Shown here piece after piece: positions 46,001 to 56,200 of a stretch of 64,000 nucleotides of DNA. Numbering within the stretch: the stretch's first letter is position 1; each line of letters starts with the position of its first letter. The notes beneath the pieces are model-generated. The model was not told the DNA's origin, made no database searches, and saw only the letters and a list, made by a program, of their open reading frames with translations. The DNA comes from Amoebophrya sp. A120 (Eukaryota; Sar; Dinophyceae; Syndiniales; Amoebophryaceae): NCBI GenBank assembly GCA_905178155.1, contig CAJINV010000001.1, forward strand, positions 13,363,713 through 13,427,712. The letters run 5' to 3'. A program made the position numbers and the translations under genes.

Positions 46001-48401
46001 CTGCCAGCGTTTTCGACGCGAGGCTTGACTTCTTGTCCGCGGCCGCAGCTTTGCGTGCGAGAATGGCGGACGACCGCTTCTTCCTCTTCGGGGAGGAAAA
46101 GGGCGTGCGCAATCCGCAGGAGCGCTCCTCCGTCGAGAGTAGTTGCCCCGGCTCCACGTGCTTCACGAGTTTCGCGAGGTCATTCTGGAACTTCACGTCC
46201 GCAGAGGTCGGGTGACATGCCGCTTCTACATCCGGTCGGGTCCACCGTAGATGGGTGGTCACGTTTGCACCTGCGATGCTTCCCGGAAGCATGACGACAA
46301 GATCCGGCACGACGGTGGTCGGTGCTCGCGGTGGGAAACTGGGCTGTCGGGAGCTGCGAGCAGCTGGGGACGGCTTCTGCTTCGAGGATGCAACTCCTCC
46401 AGGGGTACCATTGGCGGGACTAGCTCTATTTGCATCTCTGCTCTCTGGACTTCTGCGCACATCGTGGTTATTCCCAGTGCTTTTAAAATCCTCATCCTCC
46501 TCGTCGTCAAGCTCTTCAGTCGTCTCCGGTCGTCCTGGTGTCGCTGCAACAGCCGAAAACTGATTCCTCATCGCGGTTTCGGCGTTGTACACTAGTAGTC
46601 GATTGCTCGTGCCAACTAGAAACCCAGTTGTGCAAACGAGACTGTCCAGGAGCTGCAGAGACAAGTACGGATACACTGGGTTCTTCTCGTGAAATAACCG
46701 CAGCGGCAGCCCGAACTTCTCGCAGGTGAAAAATTGGCGGCCGAAAGCGTAACTCAGAAACCCAAACCAGGAACACCCTGGGAGCAGGCTGCACAGCGCC
46801 AACACCACGGAGGAACAGACTTCGCTGCTCGGCGAGTACACGACAATTTTCCGCTCCAGCAGGATGGCCTTGAGGATTGATATCAACGTCCCTTTTTTCA
46901 GCGACTTCAGGAGGTAGAGGAGCGGATCTGCCAGGCAGTCATTCAACTCCGCATCGGACAAGGTGGGGAGGAGGAAACGCTTTGAAAGAAGTGCAGCGCT
47001 TTCCTCTGCTTCAGCTTCCTCATCACCTCTAGCGACTACCGCCCCGCTTGGCGTCGTTTCTCCCGCTGCAGCGGCCTTACTCGGCGATATCTGCGAGGAC
47101 CCCCGGTTCTTTGCTGGCGACGCAAACGAGCCGGCACTGTCTGTCCGTGTTCTGTTCGGTTGAATCACGAGTGAGTGCGGCGTGATGCCCTGTCGGATGT
47201 AGTCGTACCACTCCCGCAAGATGTCGCGAACGCCGTCCGTTTCTCCCAGCAGGCAGATTCGTGCAATCGGCAGCAACCGCTTGCGCAGGTGGCCGAAAAA
47301 CGGGGCCTTGGAGAGCAGCACGAGCGCCGACTGGCGGTACCCGCGCTTGCTCCCGGCACAAACCTGCCACCCGTACAGCGAGATGCCGTACAAAACCGAG
47401 TTTTTTGTCGTCGGCAAAATGAAATAGGTGGTGGAAAAGGAATCCTCGCGCACGGCATGCCCCCCGTCCGGAATCGACAGAAAGGCGAGGAACGGTTGCA
47501 GATCCTCGTGGAAAGTGATGGACGACTCTGAACTTTCAGTAAGTAGATCTCCGCCACAACTACTGCTGTTCTGTGCTTGCAACGGAAGTTCGACTGATTC
47601 CAGGCTTGCATTCTCCGCTGTGCCACTTGCAGCAGATTTCCGTATTTCTGTCGCTGGTTTTGCCTTACTGCTTGTGCTTCCCCCTGAACTGAAGCAGCGC
47701 ACATCCGGCGCGAGCACCGGAAACTGAACGCTGCGCTCCCCCCGTATTGAAGGACTAGATGCCGTTGCTGCATTTGTTCCTTGCTCACCGCGCACATAGT
47801 TCAGAGAGGGTGCTGCAGCATCTGGTGTTTTTTCGCCTCCCAGGTTTTCTTCTTCTCCGCTGTAGAACCAATCTACGACGGGTCCTTCTACCTCGTCAAA
47901 AATCACCACGCCCACCCCGACTAGGCAATGGCCGGGCACTATTGGCAACCCACAATTCCAGGCGTTGTTGGCACTCGGCTGCGGGGGTTTCCGCTTGGCG
48001 TCTGGAGAAAAAGCCTCAACGTCCTCGAGGTTACTTTGTCCACCATTCCTCGAAGGAGTTTGCGGTCCTGCTGGTAGACTTCTGTCTGCGTCCTCCTGCA
48101 CTGATCTTGCACTAGTATCCTGCGTTCCAGTAAGAACAGTCGTTTCTGCACTCTTATCTGCAACGTCGGCGCCGAGCACATCGATCATGGACTTCTTTGT
48201 CTCTCCGAACAAGCTTGACGCGGCGGGAGTCAGAACCGCATGGTCGCGCAATACATCCCCGAGGCTCGGGTCGTAGAGCGGCAATGACCAATCTTCTTCC
48301 CCAATTTCAAACTCCGTAGCCTCGTCGTCCGGTAGTTGAGAGTTTGCGCTGCCTTGCGGGCTCTCCCGCGGCTTTAGGGCGTCACGGAATTTGCGGAACA
48401 T
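43095..48401 (-). CDS. AVL9-type DENN protein with MORN repeats
   Basis: An uninterrupted 5.3-kb ORF. The first ATG at 48401-48399 (MFRKFRDALK) gives 1768 aa, and the frame opens 25 codons earlier only with a GTG. Residues of about 147-610 match the AVL9/DENND6-like DENN module: VGVGVVIFDEVEGPVVDW, then LQPFLAFLSIPDGGH, SLYGWQVCAGS, LPTLSDAELNDCLADPLLYLLK, ILKAILLERKIVVYS and WFGFLSYAFG. These proteins act in late-secretory traffic, often as Rab regulators. After a long disordered centre, about residues 1290-1510 hold at least six MORN repeats (YRGYGSYTWPQNGDSYQG, GKRHGEGVYVSPEF, NQFHGHGSYVSGDG, GKRHGEGQL), which bind membranes or form cytoskeletal scaffolds. The combination in one exon is unusual. 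Antisense and shifted ORFs are shadows. Confidence 0.9.
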   Translation of the reverse strand: MFRKFRDALKPRESPQGSANSQLPDDEATEFEIGEEDWSLPLYDPSLGDVLRDHAVLTPAASSLFGETKKSMIDVLGADVADKSAETTVLTGTQDTSARSVQEDADRSLPAGPQTPSRNGGQSNLEDVEAFSPDAKRKPPQPSANNAWNCGLPIVPGHCLVGVGVVIFDEVEGPVVDWFYSGEEENLGGEKTPDAAAPSLNYVRGEQGTNAATASSPSIRGERSVQFPVLAPDVRCFSSGGSTSSKAKPATEIRKSAASGTAENASLESVELPLQAQNSSSCGGDLLTESSESSITFHEDLQPFLAFLSIPDGGHAVREDSFSTTYFILPTTKNSVLYGISLYGWQVCAGSKRGYRQSALVLLSKAPFFGHLRKRLLPIARICLLGETDGVRDILREWYDYIRQGITPHSLVIQPNRTRTDSAGSFASPAKNRGSSQISPSKAAAAGETTPSGAVVARGDEEAEAEESAALLSKRFLLPTLSDAELNDCLADPLLYLLKSLKKGTLISILKAILLERKIVVYSPSSEVCSSVVLALCSLLPGCSWFGFLSYAFGRQFFTCEKFGLPLRLFHEKNPVYPYLSLQLLDSLVCTTGFLVGTSNRLLVYNAETAMRNQFSAVAATPGRPETTEELDDEEDEDFKSTGNNHDVRRSPESRDANRASPANGTPGGVASSKQKPSPAARSSRQPSFPPRAPTTVVPDLVVMLPGSIAGANVTTHLRWTRPDVEAACHPTSADVKFQNDLAKLVKHVEPGQLLSTEERSCGLRTPFSSPKRKKRSSAILARKAAAADKKSSLASKTLAGVILPRSKGTRTNNALDGSTSAASASAQTQTGKTPSGASSGVQLQEPTSAPSGKPVDLTGFYNDDGTTTASTAAASVEGDVDMSCSPSAVQQFAMDDDDDAPIEVDMSEFREVDLGESAAQTASSWRRKKADAMAWYKQKSRAASEKKRALIGKLRTSKTNADGEQGSSEHHGAAGTACSSAPEPRKLNFSAAGTVQEDAGVGNEEQKVDARASASEVVDSADEELIAFPATGADAQNSPETTSSSTESDELDQLPLDLRTSPKGSSSAAKSVGEEDEDLVLPLEQQGQQAPGAADVAARRKSGEGKNDLEEMMQTTPPPPVNSAAMVRDFGRQLAHKFMHASDEDGNAPEQALARVDTVRRALWRRCEEFLQKLAFFAGEERSFDAYFTFSGATGYGKHRQTFKNSSLRDCTQPLSSSSFFLIPALDGVAPVAASLAASVAKQARAELGAVYGLSFALFWAVRTRSGRRFLKCHQLEVNPAQKKRPPYRGYGSYTWPQNGDSYQGQFQQGKRHGEGVYVSPEFGMRFDGQWVADKRHGHGLMTVERRKDNDSKQENTSGTSSSASNVADLKQTTVAAVAESDPKATQVFCYDGNWVNDERCGFGRCITTREKYSGQWQSNQFHGHGSYVSGDGRLIYDGDFERGRFHGMGKLTSHGLQAKKGATTSVPTTPVATSGAQAAAVPTYRSFQLLEDSGSFQYLGEFRDGKRHGEGQLRCVDESFPLVYVGGWRAGLRDGAGQMLLEVEETAATVEQSEQGEDHSASSPNKTSKETLLKSWRFDGTFSGSRGKHGRGKLSAAIERDQRKLASVTLTADWVQDALSCKGVSVCVVVSDETHQRNFNQLRYEGGVEFLDEKRNPVTLRRDSCAALSDGQLWDSSGSAAEEFVSCLRTVLEETNAIASDAASSSHESKPVILPLNFGHLQLRPHGAGKLELGTGTEDETPAENKTTAIEGVFKHGILASPHKSE

Positions 48402-49042
48402 TTGCGTGGGATCAGGAGAATCGAAGGAACGTGATATGAGAGTGAAGAGAAAATCGTGTTCCCGGCAGATAAGCACGACACAAAACTTATCTGAGTCTGG
48501 CAGTGGAGAATGAGAATGGAAAATTCAGTAAAAAGAAACAGTAAACGTAGAGCCTGAATAAAACGTCACTACTGCCGCCGGACTTCGTTTCCGCGGCTCG
48601 GTCGCAAATAGGTTGCTGCAGCTGCAACAATATGATTTTCACAGAGACAGAGACAGGGGTCCTGGTAATTTTAACGACGAGCAGACTAGCAAGTATAAGG
48701 TCCACCGTCCTCGTTTCCACTATGCACTTTGGAAAATCCAGGGGGCGCTCGTTATCTGTTTGTCCGCTCCGACGCTTCTCATCCTCGAAAAAGAAAACGT
48801 GTCTCGGGTGCTAAACTATCTACGGCAAATGCCGCACTTCGTTCGGCCTCTTTCTTTATAATTTCTATACCAGCAACAACTGAACAAGACAGATTGAGTT
48901 GGGAGCAATCACAAACGAGCACGAGCAGAAGGAGCACGTTGTTACGTTGCTATACGCGCGCGCAAGCACTGCGTAAGGACGGGATTTTCATTTTTATGCT
49001 TAGACAATCAATTTACTCCGGCAAACCGCTACGCTCGCTTCT
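48402..49042. other. Intergenic spacer
   Basis: 641 bp between the DENN-MORN gene and ARL2. Plus-strand ORFs of about 60-80 codons lack motifs. Confidence 0.55.
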
Positions 49043-49600
49043 TCAATCTCCCCAACACAGTACTCGTTTGCTTATGTCTTTCACAAGAAATTCCATCCCG
49101 GGCAACAGCCCGGTCCCTGTCAACGCGCTGCATCCCACGATGCTCCAGTGGCGCGTTTGAATCTGGTCCAAATCCAAAAAGTCTTTTATCTCTACCGAAC
49201 TGAGCGCCCCCGGTAGGTCCTGCTTGTTCGCGAAGACCAGTAATGTCGCCCCGGCGAGCCGATCCTCTTTCAGCAGTTGTTGCAACTCGTCCTTGCAGTC
49301 CTGCAACCGCTTGCGATCCGTGGAATCGACCACCCACACGAGACCGTCGGTCGATTCGAAGTAGTTCCGCCAGTAGCTGCGAATGGTTTTCTGTCCGCCC
49401 ACGTCCCAGATGTTCAGCTTGTAGCCCAGAAACTCGAGGGTGAATATGTTGAAACCCAATGTTGGACTGATCTCGTCGATGGAGTCGCCGTTGAACTTTT
49501 TCACAATGGTGGTCTTGCCGGCGTTGTCCAGACCGAGGATCAGGAGCCGGAGCTCCTTCTCCTTTGTCTTGATTTTGCGGAGAAGCGTGAGGAGGCCCAT
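49043..49600 (-). CDS. ARL2: ARL2 small GTPase
   Basis: Intronless ORF of 185 aa from the ATG at 49600. The Arf-family G motifs are intact: GLDNAGKT P-loop (23-30), PTLGFNI switch 1, WDVGGQ switch 2 (65-70), NKQD (126-129) and the CSALTG G5 loop. The N-terminus [16 protein letters not shown] and the [12 protein letters not shown] and [12 protein letters not shown] segments match ARL2 rather than ARF or ARL3. ARL2 acts with tubulin cofactors in alpha/beta-tubulin assembly and with mitochondrial/ciliary cargo carriers. Gly2 is present, although ARL2 is generally not myristoylated. Confidence 0.97.
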   Translation of the reverse strand: MGLLTLLRKIKTKEKELRLLILGLDNAGKTTIVKKFNGDSIDEISPTLGFNIFTLEFLGYKLNIWDVGGQKTIRSYWRNYFESTDGLVWVVDSTDRKRLQDCKDELQQLLKEDRLAGATLLVFANKQDLPGALSSVEIKDFLDLDQIQTRHWSIVGCSALTGTGLLPGMEFLVKDISKRVLCWGD

Positions 49601-50423
49601 TTTTTGCTTTCTTCAAAGTTATGGTTAGCCACACTGAAACACGAATTCTATACTAATATGTATATTCTGTTTTAATAGCACGCACACAACATGTCCCGAG
49701 CGGTCACGCGGTGAGCCAGCGCATCACGATCGTCTTTTAGTTGCTTTAGGTAGCATCGTAGTTGTTCCTAACCGCCTCTTGCTGTTGCTGGTGGCGAAAA
49801 TGCTTGCGGCCGGCAATGTCTCGCGAAAAATGATCGTCCGTAAGCGCAATCTAAAAAAATGGCTTCTCGAAACTATGCCGCACAACCACCCTCGGCCTGG
49901 GGTATACCACCTTGCAAGATCTAGATCTCCCTTGGATTTTATGTTGCCCCTCTGAAAGAACAGACATCAACTCCATTCATGTGTGTCGTACGTAAATCTT
50001 TAAATCACGACAGTGGACTCGTGCACATTTTTTCACATACGATTCATTCACGTACCTCCAAAAGTACCGCAGAGTGCCTTTCCTTTATTCACGTAAGTTA
50101 GTACTGCAGAGAAACCCAAGGAGTCTCCTCCTACTTGACCACTTTTTTCTGCCGTGTCACATGATGAAACCATATAAATGTTCATTTTCACGTCTGCAAG
50201 CCGCGGCCCGACAAACATGTTTGCTATTAAGTGATTTTTGCTTTCGGTCATCGAAAAATTAAAGTACTAATCTGAGAAGTAAGCGCAGCATTCAACATGG
50301 GACATTCCTTCTCCGGCCGGAAAAAAGGCTTTGCTCCGACGAAGTTCCAGAAATCTTCAAATACGTCCAGTATCTATGGATCTACCCCCGAGAACCGGCG
50401 CTGCCTTCCCCTTCGCTCCGCCT
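49601..50423. other. Intergenic, no supported gene
   Basis: 820 bp. No motif-bearing ORF on either strand. Confidence 0.55.
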
Positions 50424-50783
50424 CTACTTTCCAGAGGCTGTTAAATCGTAGGAGCCCTTCCATTTTGGTAATTCGGACTCGTCACTGCTACTGGAAGATG
50501 AAGATTCTGAGACGATTGACGATTGCGAAGCTGCTCGAGCTGATGGGGGCGGCGACGCGGGCGAAGTTGCGGAGCTCGACGAAGGTGTCGCGAAGCCGAA
50601 GCTGGCAGCTGCGGACATCGGCGACCCTGTCGTGGAGCTGGCACCTGGGTCTTCGGGTTTATCGATGAGTTTATAGCGACCGAACCCGATCGACGGTCTT
50701 GCATCGTTCCGATTTTCGTTGACGTACAGCATTAGTGCCTCTTTAGCCGCGGCGTGGGAGACTTCGAACTTTGGAAACGGCCG
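50424..50783 (-). CDS. Terminal exon of an unidentified gene
   Basis: A frame of 119 codons begins in phase 0 right after a possible acceptor (TCGATAG at 50784-50790) and ends at a TAG at 50424. It starts RPFPKFEVSHAAAKEALML, continues with YVNENRNDARPSIGFGRYK, and ends in a Ser/Ala/Pro-rich tail. No upstream exon was found: beyond about 50.9 kb the sequence changes character. The gene may be truncated by the adjoining foreign block, or its first exon lies within it unseen. Confidence 0.4.
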   Translation of the reverse strand, partial: RPFPKFEVSHAAAKEALMLYVNENRNDARPSIGFGRYKLIDKPEDPGASSTTGSPMSAAASFGFATPSSSSATSPASPPPSARAASQSSIVSESSSSSSSDESELPKWKGSYDLTASGK

Positions 50784-52616
50784 CTATCGAAAGAAAAAAC
50801 TGTTTCACTGTAGCGATCTTGCAAAGTCGCAAACTTTTTTCGGTGTCAGCCTCGATCTTTTTTTCAAAGCAGCTAAGAGCTGAAGTTTTGATATTCTCAC
50901 CCAATGGATGCTATTCATGCTGCTAGCTAACGGCTGCTTCAGTTAAGATCTTAAGTTAGCTAGTTAGGGTGGCAGGATGCATGTTGAAAACGGAAACCGG
51001 AAGCAGCGAAGCTTGAATGGTCACGCAGCACGCTCTAGGGCGTCATCACGCAGGTTCTCCTTCGCGCCTCTTAGCCGTGCCTGTTGTATCAAGATCTCCT
51101 CCCCCCCCTTCGCTTAACTATGTATCTGGAGCAACCGTAGCTAGCTTTTGAGATTAGATGGCACGACATCTTCAAACAAAAGACATGCCAGATTTCCGGG
51201 TCGCGATCGAGTTGAAAAAAATTCAGCTCGATGCCAACTGAAATTCAGCGACTTTCCAAGATCGTTACGGTGAAAAAGTTTCTTCTTACGATAGCCGTCC
51301 ACCGTCGTCTAGTACACTTTGTGGGTTGGCTCCGGTCATTCGTAGAAAATTCGCGAGCGGCATGAGCCGATGATCACCTGCCACGCATGCCTAATTAAAC
51401 AGACCTACCCCTACGAGGAAACCCAAGCACCATCTACCTCTGCCCTTCAGCCTGGCGTTGGATTTGGGTATGGTGTGACTCCCTTCACCAAGTATGGAGG
51501 CCGCGCCCGGAGGGCGATATTGGTAGCCAAGTAAGCTGCGAGCCGCCGCCGGCTCCACCACTTCCCCGGGGCCCTCCGTAGAGGGCCGCGGGCAACTACG
51601 GTCGCCCGCACGCTCCTGCGATGCGCATTGAACACGAAACCCTGGCCCGGATATTTCGTAGCGGGGCATCGTTAGTTACCTTTCTAGCCCCCCCCACGCG
51701 GTAGGGGCGGTTATTTCAAGGCCACCGCGCCATCGCGCAAAACATTACGCACGACGCGGGGGCAGGGGGCGAAGAGCCCGGGCCTGCGCAACTTTTGCAA
51801 ATTTTCCAAAAACTCGCGGTGCCTGCCGAGCCAGCACAGCCGCCCACTTCGGGCGCGGGTGAGTGGCAACAACCCACGGCACACTCATTGGGCCTTTGTT
51901 ACATGCCCCCACTCGCTTCTAACGCGTCTCTTTTTTTGTTGGCAATCGCGAGGGTATGACGCGTGCGCGCGCCCCGCCTCCGGGGCGCCCTTGCCGGGCA
52001 GCCAGTTTCTTGGCCTGGCGATGGGTTTGAGCTTTCGCGCGCTTCCGGGCTTTTTCCCAGTTCCCAACTGGCCCAGGCGCTCTGGGCATTTTCGCCGGCC
52101 GCCCGCATCTGCCCGGCAGCTTTGGGGCCTGCGGAAGGATTGCAACGTTCCGCCATTTTTCGACTTCTTTCATTTCTCCAGTGGCCCGGGCGATCTGGGC
52201 ACTTTCGCCGTCGCCCCCGGGTTGGCAGTTTTCAAGCCTGCGGAAGGATCTGCGCCATTTTTCATCTTTTTCGATTTCCTAAGCGGTCCCCGAATTTGGA
52301 AAAGTTTCGCCGTTTGCTTCCACCAAGGCGCAACATTTTTCATTTTTTTCGCTAATTTTTGCAATCATCAAGCAGCCCAGGGCTTCCGAACAGGTCGCGG
52401 CCCTGCTGCCCAAACGCACCCCTTCCTCGGGGGAGATTGTCCATCCAAGGGCCCCCCAGAGGCCTCTGTCCTGCTCGGAGCGGGCTCGCCCTTCTTCGCC
52501 TCCCCAAAGTTCAAGCTTCCAAACTATCGCCACAGGTATCTCGACTGGGCTAATAAGTGGCATTTCAGCTAAATACTTCGTCCACAAGCTCGTCAACTGC
52601 TGCATCGTTCCCCGTT
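50784..52616. other. Compositionally distinct GC-rich block, part 1
   Basis: About 1.8 kb with no host-type gene. From about 51.4 kb GC content rises sharply. A 92-codon minus ORF (51391-51669) is not supported. Imperfect repeats of about 100-113 bp (52070-52360) share the core GCCTGCGGAAGGAT and GCCATTTTTC. I read this as mobile-element or otherwise foreign non-coding DNA. Confidence 0.5.
52070..52360. repeat. Imperfect tandem repeat, ~100-113 bp units
   Basis: Two to three degenerate units each run from GGCCCRGGCGNTCTGGGCA through TTTCGCCG and GCCTGCGGAAGGAT to a T-rich CATTTTTCNNCTTTTTC end. The third unit is partial. Confidence 0.5.
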
Positions 52617-53213
52617 CTAAACTTGAAGGCTGAAAGGCTCCAACAGCTTGGGTTCCTTCGCCTTCGGCGTGGGCCGCAAAAAAGGCTGCTGAGATACTGC
52701 GCTCGCGGCGACAAAATAGTGCCTCAGCTCATCCTTGTCGGCATGCTTCTTGCTAACAAACACAGGTGCCGGCCTGTCTTCCATGACCTCGACCAGCTCC
52801 TTCATCAATGCAGCAGCGTCTCGCTCCAAGACAGGGCCCGGCTTGCTAGTGTCGGCTTCGCCCTGTTTAAGCATGTCGCGGATGAGCCGCGTCACCTTCT
52901 TCCTGGGTCCATTGCTTTGATCAACTACAACACCCAGATACGCCAGCCGCAACTCCTGCACCCAATTCGATTCGATGTCCGCAGCTATGGCCAGGTCCCA
53001 CCCGGTGCCTTTGCAAGTCTCATGCACTGGCGCGGCCGCAAGCAGTGCGGCTGTGGCAAGGACGCGAAAGGAAGTGCCCCCATGAACAATTAACTTCGGA
53101 AGGCTCAGAATTATCGCAACACTTTCGGGGCCGCCGAACTCGCGGTAAGATGGTGCCTTAGCAAAAAGAACCTGAGCCACACAAATGCGCTCAACATATC
53201 GGCAAATAGCCAT
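52617..53213 (-). CDS. Possible 198-aa ORF in the GC-rich block
   Basis: Minus-strand ORF starting at an ATG (53213). The composition is protein-like (HETCKGTGWDLAIAADIESN; KKVTRLIRDMLKQGEADTSK) with a possible helix-rich C-terminus. An overlapping upstream frame (53111-53575) with hydrophobic segments could be a further part of the same decayed or spliced gene. No family is recognised. It may be a fragment of a transposon protein. Confidence 0.35.
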   Translation of the reverse strand: MAICRYVERICVAQVLFAKAPSYREFGGPESVAIILSLPKLIVHGGTSFRVLATAALLAAAPVHETCKGTGWDLAIAADIESNWVQELRLAYLGVVVDQSNGPRKKVTRLIRDMLKQGEADTSKPGPVLERDAAALMKELVEVMEDRPAPVFVSKKHADKDELRHYFVAASAVSQQPFLRPTPKAKEPKLLEPFSLQV

Positions 53214-56200
53214 GGCGCCCGGGGGTCGCCGCGTGAATAAACCAACGCTCCCTCTGGACCGAAAAAAAGCGGGAGCACAAAAATACTCCGAGCTAGCGAG
53301 GCCCCCCGATTGGCATGGAGCCTAGCTCCTAGCGTATCAAACTCCGCCACCTTAGACTTGCAGTGACCAAGAACATCGCACGCCCTTGCACCAGCTGGTG
53401 CAGCGAGCAGACCCACATCATTGGCCCCCACTATCTCGGACTGTGGCTGAAGGCCAACACCAACCACGCAGCCGGCGTGCAAACTCACAAGGAGCAAAAA
53501 CAAACCAACGAGGAGACGCACGACGGGGCGCCCGTCAGCGAGACAGACACTCGCGTTCGTCGTGTCGAAAAACACACAACACCCAAAATACGAGCTGAAT
53601 CCACCACGATGGGTACTATTCGACGCACCGCTAGCCTACGGCAATCTACCACAAACATCGGCGACATAGCAGAGCCTGACACCTAGCACTTAGAATAGAT
53701 GAAGTACAGAACGCTAAAGGTCCGCCCCTTGCGAAATCTTCTCTACCTGTCAGCTGGCCTGCTGCAGCCCCCACCTGACTACCTCGCGACTTCCCCAAAA
53801 TCCTTCGAGCAGCCAAACCCCTTCCGAGGAAGCTCCGTGATACATACCTCGCAATCTGAAGCTCGAACGTGCCGTCCTAGAAAATACCGGAGTGAAGCAC
53901 GCAAACTGACCAAAAAGCGCCCAAAGGGCGCAAGGTAATAGGCTACACGATGCTAAGAAAACTTTCCAACAACACGGGAACAACACATATGCAGAACATG
54001 CTATCGTCAGGGGCCAGAGAGATAATACCACACGGGCCAGAGAATGGGCGCCCGAAGAAGACAAACGACACATAGATACACACCACCGCCGACGAACAGC
54101 CGCGAAGGCAATAGCAATACCCTGACCGAACATACCCCATCCGGGAGTGAAAGTTGCGGGCGCGGCGCCTGTCCTCAATCGCTGGCATTAGTGGGCCCAC
54201 TCCAAGATCTTGACGCGGCCCGGAGGGCCAGGGGCTGGGAGAGTGTGGAAAATCTGCGGAGGCAGAATTCTCTATCAATCTAAAGCTGCGCCCTTGATTG
54301 AAGGACGCTGCGCCCGTTTCCAGCCTGCCAGCCTTTATGCCTGCAAGCTTTTTGGCTTAACGGATTCGAGCCGCCAGCGCCACACCTGCAGACCCGGGCA
54401 AAGTACAGCCCAGGGCAGATTGACCAAGAAGCACCGTGTGCATGTACTGTAACACTACTTCCGGCAAACTGAAACGATCCCCTCCCTGGTATCTCCGAAA
54501 GGTCGTCTGCCAGGAAGAATACCGCAAAGAAAAAGTGAACCCGCGCAACCTCTCCAGGCGGGTAGAAGGATCACAATGCACATTCTTCAAGTTCAATGTC
54601 GCTAGAGGCCAGAGCAGAGCGCGTTTATATGTAGAAAGCAAATAGGGGAAAACAGGCTAGCCAGAAAAAAAAAACGACCCTCAACACCAGACAGAAACTG
54701 CAACGCGGACTCTCCTTCCAGGGCGGGCAGCCTGACGAATACGAAGATGGATCCACGCAAACGTTTGCTCTAGCTCCCACTCCGTGGTCCGATGCGAGCC
54801 CGCTCCTGTCGATTGGGGGTTTGAGTAGGAGGCTTCGCCTTTCCCTTTCCACCACTATAGCCCCCACAACAAAAAGCCCCAGTCCGCGTAGTCGGGAACG
54901 AAGAAATTGAAAAAAACAATACCACGTCGCCCACAATGAGCATCCGGTCCGGGCAGTCCATTAGAGTGACAATGGCAGAAACGCCGCGCTGTCCCGCGTT
55001 CCTCTTTGTGGCTCTGTTGCTGCCTGGTTCTGCCCTTCCCTCCCGCCTCTGTGACCCTGCCGATTCTGGTAGGGATTCCGCCTCCCCCACCCTTCCGATT
55101 TTGCACTTCGGAAACTTTCGAAATGTCCCCACCTCAGCCAGCTGTTTCCCATTATTTGAAAACCTTCCACAATTTGTTCTATCTATCATCTTGTATATGC
55201 AGCGCAGTCCCCAAAAACTAGCGACCGCTCAGCCACTCAAGTGTGGCAAGAGACGAAGACGAGCTACGAAGTGGGCCCCGGCAATATTCTTCAACTTGGG
55301 GTCTTGGCCGGCAAAATAACTCAGCGCGTCGCGCTGGTCGCGATCTTCGGTATCTTTGGCTGGGAACCTGTCGCTGGTTAGTTGTATCAAGCGGCAAACA
55401 TTTGTCCAGTAGTTTCCTTGTTTCTTTTTACAACATTAATCCATCGCCAGGCGTAAAATGTATGACCTCCCGAGTCGAGCAACACTAAACGCAGAACGCC
55501 AAACCGAAAACCAGAGTAACTCTAGTTGCGCGCCACGTACTGTTCGGGCCCACTACTTGAGAAGCCAGAATGAAAGACACAGGAAGCGCGGCTGCGGCCG
55601 GGCGCCATGCCTCGTTCCCCAAATCCCGCAGCGCAAAGCGCGGCCCGCCGGCCGGGCGCCAGGTCGCGACCAGTCGGGTTCGATTGTCGCAGCCCCTATC
55701 CCGCTCGCGCGCCGGGTACTGGCGTAGTGATTCTCCAATCTCGGTCGACTGGATTTGGATTCGTTCCCAAATCTTGCGGTCGCACTTTCGCAAACCCCAA
55801 CCCCCCCCGGCCGAAAAAGCGGCTAGCGGCCCGCTCCGCAGTTTTACGGCTGTGACTTGTTCGGCGACCAAGCCGCGGCGCGCCGAGTCCGGGTTAGAAA
55901 ACACGAACGCAACATTACATTTAGATTCCAAATCTCCGCCGGGCCCGGATTCCGAAAGAACACGTCGGACTTTAAGTCCCAGCCCGCTGTGCGACCGCTC
56001 CCGGGGCCCTCGCCTGCGCCGGCTCTCGCCGGCTTCCTCGGTTTTGCGCTCCTGGCTCCGCCCGGGAGCGGGACGCCGCGGCCTCCGGCAAATAACGGGG
56101 CGAGCGAGGCCGCGCCATGGGTAGCCGGCCCGCCGCGTCGCATCGCCGTAGCAGCCTGCTACCCCACCGGGCCGGTCGGGTCCTGCATTCAAGGCCTTAG

